Positions 1 through 9,069 of a stretch of 64,000 nucleotides of DNA are shown in pieces. The notes under the pieces were generated by a model that had not been told where the DNA came from, did not search any database, and saw nothing but the letters and a program-made list of their open reading frames with translations. This stretch comes from JAICYJ01 sp963766445 (lineage in GTDB: Bacteria > Actinomycetota > Thermoleophilia > Gaiellales > JAICJC01). The stretch is from contig CAVXZW010000015.1 in the NCBI GenBank assembly GCA_963766445.1, positions 235,159-299,158 on the forward strand. The letters are read 5' to 3'. Position 1 is the stretch's first letter; every line of letters starts with the position of its first letter. The translations under genes were made by a program, and so were the position numbers.

Positions 1-1589
1 CGCAGCCAGGCGTCGTCGTCGCGCTCGGGATAGTCCAGCCGGCTGTGGGCGCCGCGGCTCTCGGTGCGGGCGATCGCGCCGGTCACCAGGCAGTCGGCCA
101 TCTCCAGCATCGAGCCCAGCTCGATCGCCTGGATCAGGTCGGTGTTGAAGTCGCGGCCCTTGTCCTGCACGACAACGCCGCGGTCGTAGCGCTCGCGCAG
201 CTCCTCGACCTTCGCCTTGCAGGCCTCCAGCCCCTCGGCCGTGCGGAAGATGCCGGCGTTGTCATACATGGCATCGGCCAGCTCCTGGCGCAGCACGTGT
301 GGACGCTCGCCGTCGTTCTTGTCGAGCATCCGGCCGATGCTGCGCTCGGCGATGCCTGCGGCGGATGGCGAGAACACGCCGCCGCTGCCGTTGCGCCGGG
401 CGTCCTGCGCGGCCGCCGCGCCGGTGCGCCGGCCGAACACGACCGTCTCCAGCAGCGAGTTGCCGCCCAGCCGGTTGGCGCCGTGCACCGACACGCAGGC
501 GCACTCGCCGGCCGCATACAGGCCGGGCATGAGGGTGTGCCCCCAGACGTCGGTGTCGATGCCGCCCATGTGGTAGTGCGACCCGGGCCGCACCGGGATC
601 GGCTCCTCGATTGGATCGACGCCGGCGTAGTCCATGGCCAGCTCGCGGGAACCGTGCAGTCGTTCGTTGATGCGTTTGGCGCCGAGGTGGGTGAGGTCGA
701 GCAGCACGCAGCCGTCGACCCCGCGGCCCTCGTCGATCTCGGTCTGTTCCGAGCGGGACACCACGTCCCGCGATGCCAGCTCGCCCGCGTTGGGGGCGTA
801 GTTGAACATGAACCGGTCGCCCTCGCTGTTTCGCAGGTAGCCGCCCTCGCCGCGGGCGCCCTCGGTGATCAGCACGCCGTTCGACTTCAGCGTGGTCGGG
901 TGGAACTGCATGAACTCCATGTCCTTCAGCGGCACCCCCGCCCGCCATGCCATCGACATGCCGTCGCCGGTGCAGGCGTAGGCGTTGGTGGTGCCGCGGT
1001 ACATGCGCCCCAGGCCGCCGGTGGCCATGATCACGGCCGACGCCTCCACGCCCTGCACGCCGCCGCGCACCAGATCCCAGGCCGTCACGCCGACGCAGCG
1101 CTCTCCGTCGGTGACCAGATCGAGCGCGAACCACTCCTCGTAGACCGTGACGCCGCTCTTCACCAGTTGCTCGTAGAGCACGTGCAGCAGCACGTGGCCG
1201 GTGATGTCGGCCGCGTAACAGGTGCGCGGCGCGCCGCCGGCGCCAAACGGGCGCTGCGCGATGCGGCCGTCTTCGGTGCGCGAGAAGATCGCGCCCATGT
1301 GCTCGAGCTCGTAGATGTCGCCGGGCCCCTCCTCACACATGACCGCGATCGCGTCCTGGTCGCCCAGGTAGTCGGAGCCCTTGACGGTGAAGAAGGTGTG
1401 CTTCTGCGGGTCGTCCTCGCCGGCGTTCCCGAGCGCGGCGTTGATGCCACCCTCCGCGGCGCCCGAGTGGCTGCGCGTGGGGTGCAGCTTGGAGACCACT
1501 CCCACGTCGACGCCGTAGCGCGATGCCTCGATCGCAGCCCGCATTCCGGCCAATCCGGCACCGACCACCACCACGTCGTGACGCACCAT
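1..1589 (-). CDS. sdhA: Succinate dehydrogenase/fumarate reductase flavoprotein subunit, 3' end cut by window edge
   Basis: Catalytic FAD subunit that oxidises succinate to fumarate in the TCA cycle at the inner face of the membrane. The reading frame is open from an ATG at 1589 to base 1, about 529 codons of an expected 570-590, so only the C-terminus is missing. Visible motifs are the N-terminal dinucleotide-binding GAGLAGM (residues 10-16), the RSHSGAAEGGIN segment with the likely FAD-attaching His41, the substrate-loop motif EFMQFHPTTL, and HGANRLGGNSLLE near the end. A GGAGG Shine-Dalgarno sits 6 nt before the start. It diverges from pckA. The sdhB and membrane-anchor genes would lie outside the window to the left. 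Confidence 0.95.
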   Translation of the reverse strand, partial: MVRHDVVVVGAGLAGMRAAIEASRYGVDVGVVSKLHPTRSHSGAAEGGINAALGNAGEDDPQKHTFFTVKGSDYLGDQDAIAVMCEEGPGDIYELEHMGAIFSRTEDGRIAQRPFGAGGAPRTCYAADITGHVLLHVLYEQLVKSGVTVYEEWFALDLVTDGERCVGVTAWDLVRGGVQGVEASAVIMATGGLGRMYRGTTNAYACTGDGMSMAWRAGVPLKDMEFMQFHPTTLKSNGVLITEGARGEGGYLRNSEGDRFMFNYAPNAGELASRDVVSRSEQTEIDEGRGVDGCVLLDLTHLGAKRINERLHGSRELAMDYAGVDPIEEPIPVRPGSHYHMGGIDTDVWGHTLMPGLYAAGECACVSVHGANRLGGNSLLETVVFGRRTGAAAAQDARRNGSGGVFSPSAAGIAERSIGRMLDKNDGERPHVLRQELADAMYDNAGIFRTAEGLEACKAKVEELRERYDRGVVVQDKGRDFNTDLIQAIELGSMLEMADCLVTGAIARTESRGAHSRLDYPERDDDAWL

Positions 1590-1675
1590 CAACGCCTCCG
1601 CTGCTCGAGGGAATCGCTGTCTGCAGCCTACCAAGCCGCACCGGCGGGCCGCGCTGCCAGCCGGGTACGAAGCCG

Positions 1676-1728
1676 TTGTTACAAGCTTTGTCACAAGCAA
1701 AGACAAACCCTCCACCTTGGGGTATCCT
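1676..1728. promoter_or_regulatory. Tandem TTGTnACAA dyads and candidate -10 between sdhA and pckA
   Basis: Two perfect 9-bp inverted repeats of the form TTGT-n-ACAA lie at 1676-1684 and 1688-1696, with centres 12 bp apart, in the divergent sdhA/pckA intergenic region. A TATCCT hexamer at 1723-1728 is a possible pckA -10. The dyads look like a tandem operator for one regulator controlling two TCA/gluconeogenic genes; the regulator is unknown. Confidence 0.45.
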
Positions 1729-1783
1729 GGATGGGCGCGCGACCGCCTCGTCGCGCTCTCATCTGGGAGGAACGTTGGCGAAG

Positions 1784-3322
1784 ATGGCCTTTGCGCTACC
1801 TGCCGCACGGCAGGTGCACCACGACCTACCGCAGTCCGAGCTGCTCAGGCGAGCTCTGGCCATGCCCACCGCGCGCCCCACCGAGTACGGCGCGCCCAAC
1901 GTCCAGACCCAGGTGCTGGCACGCTCCAAGGGCAGCACCTACATCGTCGCCGACGACCCCGATTCGTATCCGCACCAGGCCATCGACCGCGACGAGTGGC
2001 AGCGGGTGACCGAGCTCCAGAACGCCTACATCGCTGACCAGGAGATGATCGTGGTCGACGGCTACATCGGCGACACCGCCGAGCGCCGCGTCCCGGCCCG
2101 CCTCTACGTCGAAGCCGCCAACGCGAACATGGCGGGCATGCAGGATGTCCTCTACTTCCACGATCCCGAGTCCGGCGAGTTCGAGCCGGAGCTGCTGGTG
2201 ATCTACACGCCCAACCTGGCCGTGCCCGGGTACCCGGACGATCGCCTGATCGCGGTCAACCTCGATCTCTACGTCACGCGCGTCTTCAACTCCGACTACT
2301 TCGGCGAGTCGAAGAAAGGCGGCTTGCGCATGTGGAACCACCTCGTCTACGAACGGGGCGGCCTGGCGCTGCACGCCGGCTGCAAGATGATCCCGACATC
2401 CGCCGGCGTCAAGACCGGCCTGATCGTGGGACTGTCCGGCACCGGCAAGACCACCACCACGTTCACCCGGCAGAACGGATCGTTGCCGGTGCAGGACGAC
2501 TTCGTCGCCTGGTGGCCGGACGGATCGATCTCGGCCACCGAGGCCGGCTGCTTCGCCAAGACCTTCGCGCTCAACCCCAAGGACGAGCCGACCATCCACG
2601 GCGCGGTCACGAAGCCTGGCGCCTACCTCGAGAACGTCAGCCAGGACGAGCACGGGGTCGTCGACTTCTTCGACGAGAGCTACACCAAGAACGGCCGCGC
2701 GGTGTTCTCGTTCGCGGACATCGAAGCCGCTGAGGCGTCGTCCATCGAACAGGCCGACTTCCTGCTGGTGTTGAACCGGAACGAGAACGTGATCCCGGCC
2801 GTCGCCAGGCTGGAGGGCCCGCAGGCAGCCGCCTTCTTCATGCTCGGCGAGACCACGGGGACCGCCGCCGGCGGCAAGGACGAGGAGGGCGTGTTCCTGC
2901 GTGTGCCGGGCACGAACCCGTTCTTCCCGATGCACCACGATGGCCAGGGCAACCGCTTCCTCGAGCTGCTGGAGCAGCATCCGATCGACGTGTACATCAT
3001 GAACACCGGCCGCGTGGGCGGGTCCGAGAGCGAGAGCGGCTCCAAGAAGGTGCGGATCCCCCACTCGTCGGCCATCGTCAAGGCCATCGCCGAGGGCACC
3101 ATCGAGTGGGAGGTCGATCCCGACTTCGGCTACAAGGTGGCCTCGCACGTACCCGGCGTCGACGCCGCGGACATCGATCTGCTGCAGCCGCGACGGCTGT
3201 ATGAGGCGACCGGCCGCAGCGACGAGTACCGGCAGCGGGTGGAGCGTCTGAAGGCGGAGCGGGCGGAGTTCCTGGCCCAGTATCCGAGCCTCTCCGCCGA
3301 GATCGTCAACTCCGTACGCTAG
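1784..3322 (+). CDS. pckA: Phosphoenolpyruvate carboxykinase (ATP)
   Basis: Converts oxaloacetate and ATP to phosphoenolpyruvate, ADP and CO2, the entry step of gluconeogenesis. The 512-residue length and the kinase-1a loop GLSGTGKT (about residues 216-223) followed by a Thr run are typical of the ATP-dependent family, not the GTP enzyme common in many Actinobacteria. The C-terminal GGSESESGSKKVRIPHS region is also characteristic. Start choice is ambiguous: GGGAGG at 1765-1770 lies 13 nt before the ATG used here but only 4 nt before an in-frame TTG at 1775. The 3' end overlaps the convergent histidine-kinase gene by 17 bp, so there is no room for an intergenic terminator. Confidence 0.95.
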   Translation: MAFALPAARQVHHDLPQSELLRRALAMPTARPTEYGAPNVQTQVLARSKGSTYIVADDPDSYPHQAIDRDEWQRVTELQNAYIADQEMIVVDGYIGDTAERRVPARLYVEAANANMAGMQDVLYFHDPESGEFEPELLVIYTPNLAVPGYPDDRLIAVNLDLYVTRVFNSDYFGESKKGGLRMWNHLVYERGGLALHAGCKMIPTSAGVKTGLIVGLSGTGKTTTTFTRQNGSLPVQDDFVAWWPDGSISATEAGCFAKTFALNPKDEPTIHGAVTKPGAYLENVSQDEHGVVDFFDESYTKNGRAVFSFADIEAAEASSIEQADFLLVLNRNENVIPAVARLEGPQAAAFFMLGETTGTAAGGKDEEGVFLRVPGTNPFFPMHHDGQGNRFLELLEQHPIDVYIMNTGRVGGSESESGSKKVRIPHSSAIVKAIAEGTIEWEVDPDFGYKVASHVPGVDAADIDLLQPRRLYEATGRSDEYRQRVERLKAERAEFLAQYPSLSAEIVNSVR

Positions 3323-4712
3323 CCACAGGCCCTCGCGGCAGGGGCTCACCCGGTGGCGAAACCGTGCCTGCCGGGAAGGTGAGCGTCACCGCAGCCCCAC
3401 CGGCCGGCACGTTCCGGGCCTCGGCCCGGCCGCCGTGAGCCTCCGCGATCGCCCTGGCCAGAGCCAGTCCAAGGCCCGCGCCGGACGACCGGTTGTCGGT
3501 TCGGTTGAACGGCTGGAAGGCCGCCGCCAGCGCGGCATCGCCGAACCCGGGCCCGCTGTCCTGCACCGTGATCGACACGGTGCCGGCACCCGCTGTCTCG
3601 GTGACGGTCACGCGACCGCCGGCCGCACAGTGGCGGACGGCGTTGTCCAGCAGGTTGTCGATGGCCTGACGAACGCGCGTCGGATCGAGCTCCACGATCT
3701 CATCGCCGGCCCGCACCACCACCTCCAGGTCACGCTCGCGCGCCATCCCGGAGAAGGCGTCCGCACGCTCGCCGACCAGCCCCGCCAGCGAGGTTGGCAC
3801 GCGCTCGACCGGCATCCCCCCTTCCACCGTCCGCGCGATCACGAGCAACCCCTCTGCGATCGCGATCAGATGCCGGATCTCCGAGGCAGCCGACTCGAGC
3901 GCCTCGCGCAGCTCGTGCGGGCTGCGCGGGGCGGAAAGCGCCGAATCGACCTCGGCCTTGAGGATCGTGAGCGGCGTCCGCAGCTCGTGGCTGGCGTTGG
4001 CCGCAAACGTGCGCTCACGGCGAATCGCGGTCTGCAGCCGGTCGAAGGTCGCATTCACGGTCGTGGCCAGCACGGCCAGGCCGCGGTCGCCCGTGGGCAC
4101 CGCGAGGCGCCGCGCCGGGTCGGCATCCGTGATCGCCGCGGCCTCGGCGCTCATGCGCCTCACCGGCCGCAGCGCCGCGCCCGCAAGCAGCCAGCCGATC
4201 AGCGAGGAGGCCAGCAGCGCGACCGGGAGCGCGACCGCGAACAGCACCAGCAGCCGCGTCAACGCCTCGCGCGTATCGCTGAGCGTGGCCCCCACCACCA
4301 GGTACACACGCGCACCCCGCACCGCGGCCGGCACCTCCAGCAACCGCGCCGTCTCCAGGCCCGGCGGCCGGCCGTCGGTCAGCCACGGCCGATCGTGCCG
4401 CAGTTCGGTGCGGCTGAGCAATGGCTCGCGTGCGACCGACCGGGTCGCCGCCAGGATGCGGCCATCGCCGCTCAGCAGCTGGGCGAACGACTCGTCGTTG
4501 TCGGCAAGGTGGCCGCTGGTCTGCGGAAGATCGCGCACCAGGTTGCCTCCAGCGATCAGCGCCTGCGCCCGGGCCCGCAGACCCATGTCGACCTCGGATC
4601 GCAGATCGCTGCGCACCTGGACGTACACGAAGCTAGCGACGGCCAGCGAAACCAGCGTCATGCCGGCGGCGAAGGCGAGTGTGAGCCGGGCTCTAAGCGA
4701 CATCCGGCTCAC
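3306..4712 (-). CDS. Two-component sensor histidine kinase with HAMP domain
   Basis: Membrane sensor kinase of about 468 residues. A first transmembrane helix lies at roughly residues 10-30, followed by an extracytoplasmic region of about 120 residues, a second helix, a HAMP linker (ALRPVRRMSAEAAAI), the dimerisation/phosphoacceptor box ASHELRTPLT, the N-box DNLLDNAVRH and the ATP-lid motifs DSGPGFG and GAGLGLALA. The start is taken as GTG at 4712 with GGAG 9 nt upstream; an in-frame ATG lies at 4703. It overlaps the upstream response-regulator gene by 20 bp, indicating translational coupling. The signal sensed is not recognisable. Confidence 0.93.
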   Translation of the reverse strand: MSRMSLRARLTLAFAAGMTLVSLAVASFVYVQVRSDLRSEVDMGLRARAQALIAGGNLVRDLPQTSGHLADNDESFAQLLSGDGRILAATRSVAREPLLSRTELRHDRPWLTDGRPPGLETARLLEVPAAVRGARVYLVVGATLSDTREALTRLLVLFAVALPVALLASSLIGWLLAGAALRPVRRMSAEAAAITDADPARRLAVPTGDRGLAVLATTVNATFDRLQTAIRRERTFAANASHELRTPLTILKAEVDSALSAPRSPHELREALESAASEIRHLIAIAEGLLVIARTVEGGMPVERVPTSLAGLVGERADAFSGMARERDLEVVVRAGDEIVELDPTRVRQAIDNLLDNAVRHCAAGGRVTVTETAGAGTVSITVQDSGPGFGDAALAAAFQPFNRTDNRSSGAGLGLALARAIAEAHGGRAEARNVPAGGAAVTLTFPAGTVSPPGEPLPRGPVASVRS

Positions 4713-5385
4713 GCCTGTCAGCTCCGATCCGATAGCCGACGCCCCGCACCGTCGTCAGGTTCTCACAGCCGAACGGCCGGTCGACCTTGTCGCGCAGCCG
4801 GCCAACGTAGACGTCGATGATGTTGGAGTCGCCGCGGTAGCCGCTCTCCCACACTGCTTCGATCAGCCGCTCCCGGGACAGCACCGCACAGCGGTTGCGC
4901 ATCAGGAACTCGAGCAGGGCGAATTCCTTGGTTGTCAGCTCGATCGGTGTCCCTGCCCGGGCGACCGTGTGGGCGGCCGGATCGAGGCGCAGCGAGCCGG
5001 CCGACAGCACAGCCGGCCGCTCGATCGCCCCACGCCGCGCCAGCGCCCGCAGGCGCGCGAACAGCTCGGGGAACTCGAACGGTTTGGTCAGGTAGTCGTC
5101 GGCCCCCCGATCGAGACCTTCCACGCGGTCATCCAAATCATCCCGTGCGGTCAGCACCAGCACCGGCGTCCAGCAGCCCCGCTGCCGCAGCCCACTGCAC
5201 ACATCCAGCCCGTCCAGATCGGGTAGTCGCAGGTCGAGCACGATGCCGTCGTAGGACGCGCGGGACGCCATTCGCAGAGCCTCGGCGCCGCTGCCGGTGG
5301 CGTCGACGGCATAGCCCTCCTCGCGCAGCCGCCCGGCGATGATCTCGCTCAGCCTCGTTGCATCCTCGACGACAAGAATCCGCAC
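4693..5385 (-). CDS. OmpR/PhoB-family response regulator
   Basis: Transcription factor of 230 residues paired with the overlapping histidine kinase. The receiver domain (about 1-115) has the acidic pair E7-D8, the phosphoacceptor Asp51 in VLDLRLPDLDG, and the LTKPFE Lys. The C-terminal winged-helix domain ends with the typical NIIDVYVGRLRDK and TVRGVGYRI motifs. The start is GTG at 5385 because GGAGGT is placed 6 nt upstream and the receiver core begins immediately. Longer in-frame extensions upstream show no domain. It diverges from the secreted-protein gene at 5519, which could be a target; that link is inference from position only. Confidence 0.93.
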   Translation of the reverse strand: MRILVVEDATRLSEIIAGRLREEGYAVDATGSGAEALRMASRASYDGIVLDLRLPDLDGLDVCSGLRQRGCWTPVLVLTARDDLDDRVEGLDRGADDYLTKPFEFPELFARLRALARRGAIERPAVLSAGSLRLDPAAHTVARAGTPIELTTKEFALLEFLMRNRCAVLSRERLIEAVWESGYRGDSNIIDVYVGRLRDKVDRPFGCENLTTVRGVGYRIGADRREPDVA

Positions 5386-5518
5386 GCAGCGACCTCCACG
5401 ACCAGTGTACGGCGGCCTGCGTGATGTGCGGAAAACCCGATCCGCTGCTTTCATCCGCCGTTCAGATCGCCGTGGCAGGCTGGAGGCCCTTCCCGTATTC
5501 AGCCAGAGGAGCGCGATC

Positions 5519-6238
5519 ATGAACCGTCGATCCATCGTTCGTACCTGCCTGCTCGGCGCCGGCATCCTCGTCGCCGCCGCGGCTTTCACAGACGGCCGCA
5601 CCACCCCGGCCAACGCCGGCGGCGTCATCGACCCGGGGCACTTCGTGCGGCACATCACCAATCCCTACCTCCCGTATAAGCCGGGGTCACGCTGGGTCTA
5701 CTCAGGCGTGAAGGACGGGGTCACGCAGCGCGACGTCGTCACCGTGCGCCGGCGCACCAAGACGATCCTGGGGGTGACGGCCACCGTGATCACCGACGTC
5801 GCGACGCACCATGGCACGGTGCTCGAGCGCACCACCGACTGGTATGCCCAGGACGACCAGGGCAACGTCTGGTACCTGGGCGAGCGGACCGCGGACTACA
5901 GCGGCGGCGGGGTCGATACGTCGGGCTCCTGGCAGACCGGCGTTCACGGCGCCCGGCCTGGCATCGTCATGACCGCGCATCCACGGGTCGGGGACACCCA
6001 CCGCCAGGAGTATCTCGCCGGACAGGCCGAGGACCAGTACTGGCTGGTCGACCTGAATCAGCATGTGACGGTGCCCTTCGGCGCATTCCCTCACGCCGCG
6101 CTCACGCTGGAGTGGTCACGCCTCGAGCCGAACGTGATCGATCGCAAGCTCTACGTCCGAGGCATCGGTGTGGTCAGCGAACGCGCGGCACAGGGTCCAC
6201 CGGAGGTCGCGGAACTGGTCAGCTTCTCCCACCCGTGA
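5519..6238 (+). CDS. Secreted protein of unknown function
   Basis: Product of 239 residues with an N-terminal signal peptide (MNRRSIVRTCLLGAG, a hydrophobic stretch to about residue 22, then a small-residue cleavage region). The mature part contains NPYLPYKPGSRWVYSG, WYAQDDQGNVWYLGE and DQYWLVDLNQHVTVPFG, consistent with a beta-rich extracellular domain. No catalytic motif is recognised and the function is unknown. The start is supported by AGAGGA 8 nt upstream. It lies divergent from the two-component operon. Confidence 0.75.
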   Translation: MNRRSIVRTCLLGAGILVAAAAFTDGRTTPANAGGVIDPGHFVRHITNPYLPYKPGSRWVYSGVKDGVTQRDVVTVRRRTKTILGVTATVITDVATHHGTVLERTTDWYAQDDQGNVWYLGERTADYSGGGVDTSGSWQTGVHGARPGIVMTAHPRVGDTHRQEYLAGQAEDQYWLVDLNQHVTVPFGAFPHAALTLEWSRLEPNVIDRKLYVRGIGVVSERAAQGPPEVAELVSFSHP

Positions 6239-6289
6239 GGCACGTGGCCTCTTGCGAGGTCACCCGGGCAGGCTCGGTACGCTGCCTGG

Positions 6290-6820
6290 GTGACCATCAA
6301 GGAGCCGATCTGCGGGCAGCTCGTGTGCCTGGCCACGCTGTCTACGGACTCCGTCGGCGACTGGGTTCGCTGGATGGACGATCCCACCACCACCCGGTAC
6401 CTCTACGCGCCAGGTGACCGGCCGGTGCAGCCGCACTCCCCCAGCTCCCTGCTCGACTGGGGGCGGCGCATCCTCAGCGATCCGGAGCGGGTGGTGTTCG
6501 CGCTGCGGCACCGTGAGAGCGACCGGCTGATAGGCGATGCCCGTCTCACCCCCGTCGGCCGCCGCCGGGCCAAGTTCTCGATCATGATCGGAGCCGCCGA
6601 GTTCCGAGGCCGCGGCATCGGCACCGAAGCCACCGCCATGGTCTGCCGGTTCGGGTTCGAGCAGCTGGGACTGCGCGAGATCACGCTCGAGGTCGACCCG
6701 CGCAACCAGGCCGCCGTGCATGCGTACCTCAAGGTCGGCTTCGAGCACGATGGCACCACGACGATGCGCCTGATGCCCAACCGGCTGGCCCGGGTTGAGC
6801 ACGCGCCCGCCGCTCAGTAG
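6290..6820 (+). CDS. GNAT-family N-acetyltransferase (RimJ/RimL type)
   Basis: Acetyltransferase of 176 residues, probably transferring acetyl from acetyl-CoA to an amine or protein N-terminus. The acetyl-CoA-binding motif A appears as FRGRGIGTEA (about residues 104-113), followed by LGLREITLEVDPRNQAAVHAYLKVGF, the RimJ/RimL C-terminal signature. The start is GTG; a TACGCT hexamer at 6278-6283 ends 6 nt before it, suggesting a leaderless transcript. The substrate cannot be told from sequence. Confidence 0.85.
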   Translation: MTIKEPICGQLVCLATLSTDSVGDWVRWMDDPTTTRYLYAPGDRPVQPHSPSSLLDWGRRILSDPERVVFALRHRESDRLIGDARLTPVGRRRAKFSIMIGAAEFRGRGIGTEATAMVCRFGFEQLGLREITLEVDPRNQAAVHAYLKVGFEHDGTTTMRLMPNRLARVEHAPAAQ

Positions 6821-6852
6821 ACTGGGCGACCCAACCAGGAGCGCACACACAC

Positions 6853-7338
6853 ATGACGCCGTCCACGCAACACCGCGACCCGATCGCCCGGGCACTCTCG
6901 CTGGGCACGGACGGTCGCTCCGTCAAGGCCTGGGCCGAGGTGCTCAGCACCATCCCCCTGTTCACCGGCCTCTCCCAGCGGCACCTGCGGCGCGTGGCCG
7001 GCCAGGCAACCATGAAGCGCTACGCGCCCTACACGGCGATCGTGCGGGTCGATGATCCCGGTGACGCCTTCTTCGTGATCATGGACGGGTCGGCCGCGGT
7101 GCGCCGAACCGGCAAGCGCTCGGTGAAGCTGCGCCGCGGCGACTTCTTCGGCGAGCTGGCGCTGCTCGATGCGGCGCCCCGTACGGCCACGGTCGAGGCC
7201 GAGTCCGAGGTGCTGACGATGCGCCTGGGGCGGACGGCGTTCCAGAAGGTGCTGGAAAGCGAGCCCAAGGTGGCGCTCGCGATGCTGCGGACGCTGGCGG
7301 CCCGTATGCGAGAGTCGGCTCCTTCGGCAGTGGACTGA
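6853..7338 (+). CDS. Cyclic-nucleotide-binding domain protein (CRP-like sensor, no DNA-binding domain)
   Basis: A 161-residue protein that is essentially one cNMP-binding beta-barrel. The phosphate-binding cassette is GDFFGELALLDAAPRTATV (about residues 96-114), with the Glu and Arg that contact ribose and cyclic phosphate. There is no C-terminal helix-turn-helix, so it is a stand-alone sensor and not a CRP transcription factor. It lies 12 bp upstream of an MFS transporter that itself ends in a cNMP domain, and close to a large adenylate cyclase. A TAGACT -10-like box sits at 6818-6823. Confidence 0.88.
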   Translation: MTPSTQHRDPIARALSLGTDGRSVKAWAEVLSTIPLFTGLSQRHLRRVAGQATMKRYAPYTAIVRVDDPGDAFFVIMDGSAAVRRTGKRSVKLRRGDFFGELALLDAAPRTATVEAESEVLTMRLGRTAFQKVLESEPKVALAMLRTLAARMRESAPSAVD

Positions 7339-7350
7339 CCCGAGCCGGCC

Positions 7351-8998
7351 ATGCGGGCACTGACCCCCGTGGCGCGAGCGGTGCGGCTGGTGGGGCGGAG
7401 CCGTCGGCTGACATGGGCACAGGCCGCGTGGGCGGCGTACATCACGGCCGAGCAGGGCCTCGAGATCGCGCTCGTGGTATTCGCCTACGGCCACGGCGGC
7501 ATCGTCGCGGCAGGCCTGCTGGCGGCCGCGCGCTCGGCCGCCTCCGCGGTGACGGCACCGTTTACGGCGGGCCTCGGCGACCGCTTCGACCGGCGGCTGG
7601 TGCTGATCGCGGCGGCCCTGCTGACATCGGCCGTGGTGGCCTGCATGAGCCTCGCCGTGGCGACGGCCCACAGCCGCTGGCCGGTGTTCGTGCTGGCGGT
7701 GGCGGCGGCGGTGGTGATCCCCGTCTACCGGCCGGTGCAGGCCGCGCTGTTGCCGAGGCTGTCGGAGACCCCGGCCCAGCTCACCGCCGCAAACGTGATC
7801 GTGTCGATGCTCGAGGGCGTCGGCAACCTGGCCGGGCCGGCGCTGGCCGGCGGCCTGATCCTGTGGGCGGGGGCCGCCCCGGCATTCGCCGCGCTGGCGG
7901 CGCTGTCGTTCGCCACCGCGCTGGCGGTCAGCCGCGTGCCGAGCGCCCCGGCTGCGGCGCTCGCCGCCGGCGTGTCGCGCACCCGCCGCCTGCTGGCCGG
8001 CTTCGCGACGGTCGCGTCCAACGCCGACGTGCGGGTGCTGATGGGCACCTTCGGCCTGTCGATGGTCGTATGGGGAGCGTTCTTCCAGGTGCTGGTGGTG
8101 GCAGTTGCGGTGCAGCGGCTCGGGTGCCGCACAGGGCGGGGCTGGGCTGCTGGCCTCGGCGGCCGGCGTCGGGGCGATCCTGGGCGCGATCGGATCGGCC
8201 GGCCTGGTCGGCCGGCCGCGCCTGGTGCCGGCCATGGCGGCCGGCCTGATCGCCTGGTCGGCGGCGCTGGTGGCGCTGGCCGTCACCACCGCCACCGTGG
8301 TCGCCTACGCCATGGTGATCGTGACGGGCACCGGCCTGGTGCTGATGGACGTGGTCACGTTCACCCTGTTGCAGCGGGCGGCCGACGACCGGCTGCTGGC
8401 GCGCGTGTTCGGGGTGCTGGAGAGCCTGATGCGCGCGGCGATCGGCCTCGGCGCGTTGACGGTGGCGGCGCTGGCCTCGGTGACGTCGCTGTCGACCACG
8501 CTGGTGCTGGTGGGCGCGCTGCAGCCGATCGGCCTGCTGGTGGCGTGGCGCGGCCTCAGCCGGGTCGACCGGCTGGCGGCGGCGGACCCCGCCCGCGTCC
8601 GGCTGCTGCGCTCGGTCGAGCTGTTCTCGTTCCTGCCACCGGCCGAGATGGAGCGGGTGGCCAGCCACCTGCAGCGAATCGACGGCGAATCCGGTGACGT
8701 GCTGATGCGACAGGGTGATCGCGGTGATCGCGTCTTCCTGGTCGAGAGCGGCACCGTCGAGGTGATCAGCGACGGCTTCCACGTGACCGACCTCGGCCCC
8801 GGGTCGCTGGTGGGCGAGATCGCGCTGCTACGAGATGTGCCGCGCACCGCCACCGTGCGGGTGGCCGACGAGGCGGAGCTGTACGCGCTCGAACGGGACG
8901 AGTTCCTGCGGATCGTGACCGGCGACGTGACGGTTGCCGGCCAGGCCGGCGCAATCGCCGATGCCCGGCTCAGCGAGCTGGGCGAGCTGCAGGCCTGA
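7351..8998 (+). CDS. MFS transporter fused to a C-terminal cyclic-nucleotide-binding domain (apparent frameshift near 8125)
   Basis: Membrane transporter with about 12 hydrophobic helices over roughly 410 residues, followed by a cNMP-binding domain with cassette GSLVGEIALLRDVPRTATV near the C-terminus. Frame 1 runs from the ATG at 7351 to about VQRLG and continues in frame 2 from AAQGGAGLLASAAG. Removing one base (the T at about 8125) restores one continuous protein of about 548 residues. The flanking protein sequence is fully conserved in style, so a sequencing indel is more likely than a dead gene. The fusion implies transport gated by cAMP or cGMP, supported by the neighbouring cyclase; the cargo is unknown. 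Confidence 0.82.
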
Positions 8999-9069
8999 GC
9001 ACATGGTTCCTGCGCGCGGCGTCCACGTTTACACTTGATCGTACCGCCGTTCCTCTATCGAGGTATCAC

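Noticed and set aside
45..2009. 654-residue plus-strand ORF opposite sdhA and into pckA
   Set aside because: Low-complexity Ala/Arg/Gly/Val composition typical of antisense frames in GC-rich DNA; sdhA on the minus strand has all catalytic motifs.
7351..8998. Programmed ribosomal frameshifting in the MFS-cNMP gene
   Set aside because: No slippery heptamer or downstream structure is visible at the break, and similar indels occur in unrelated genes.
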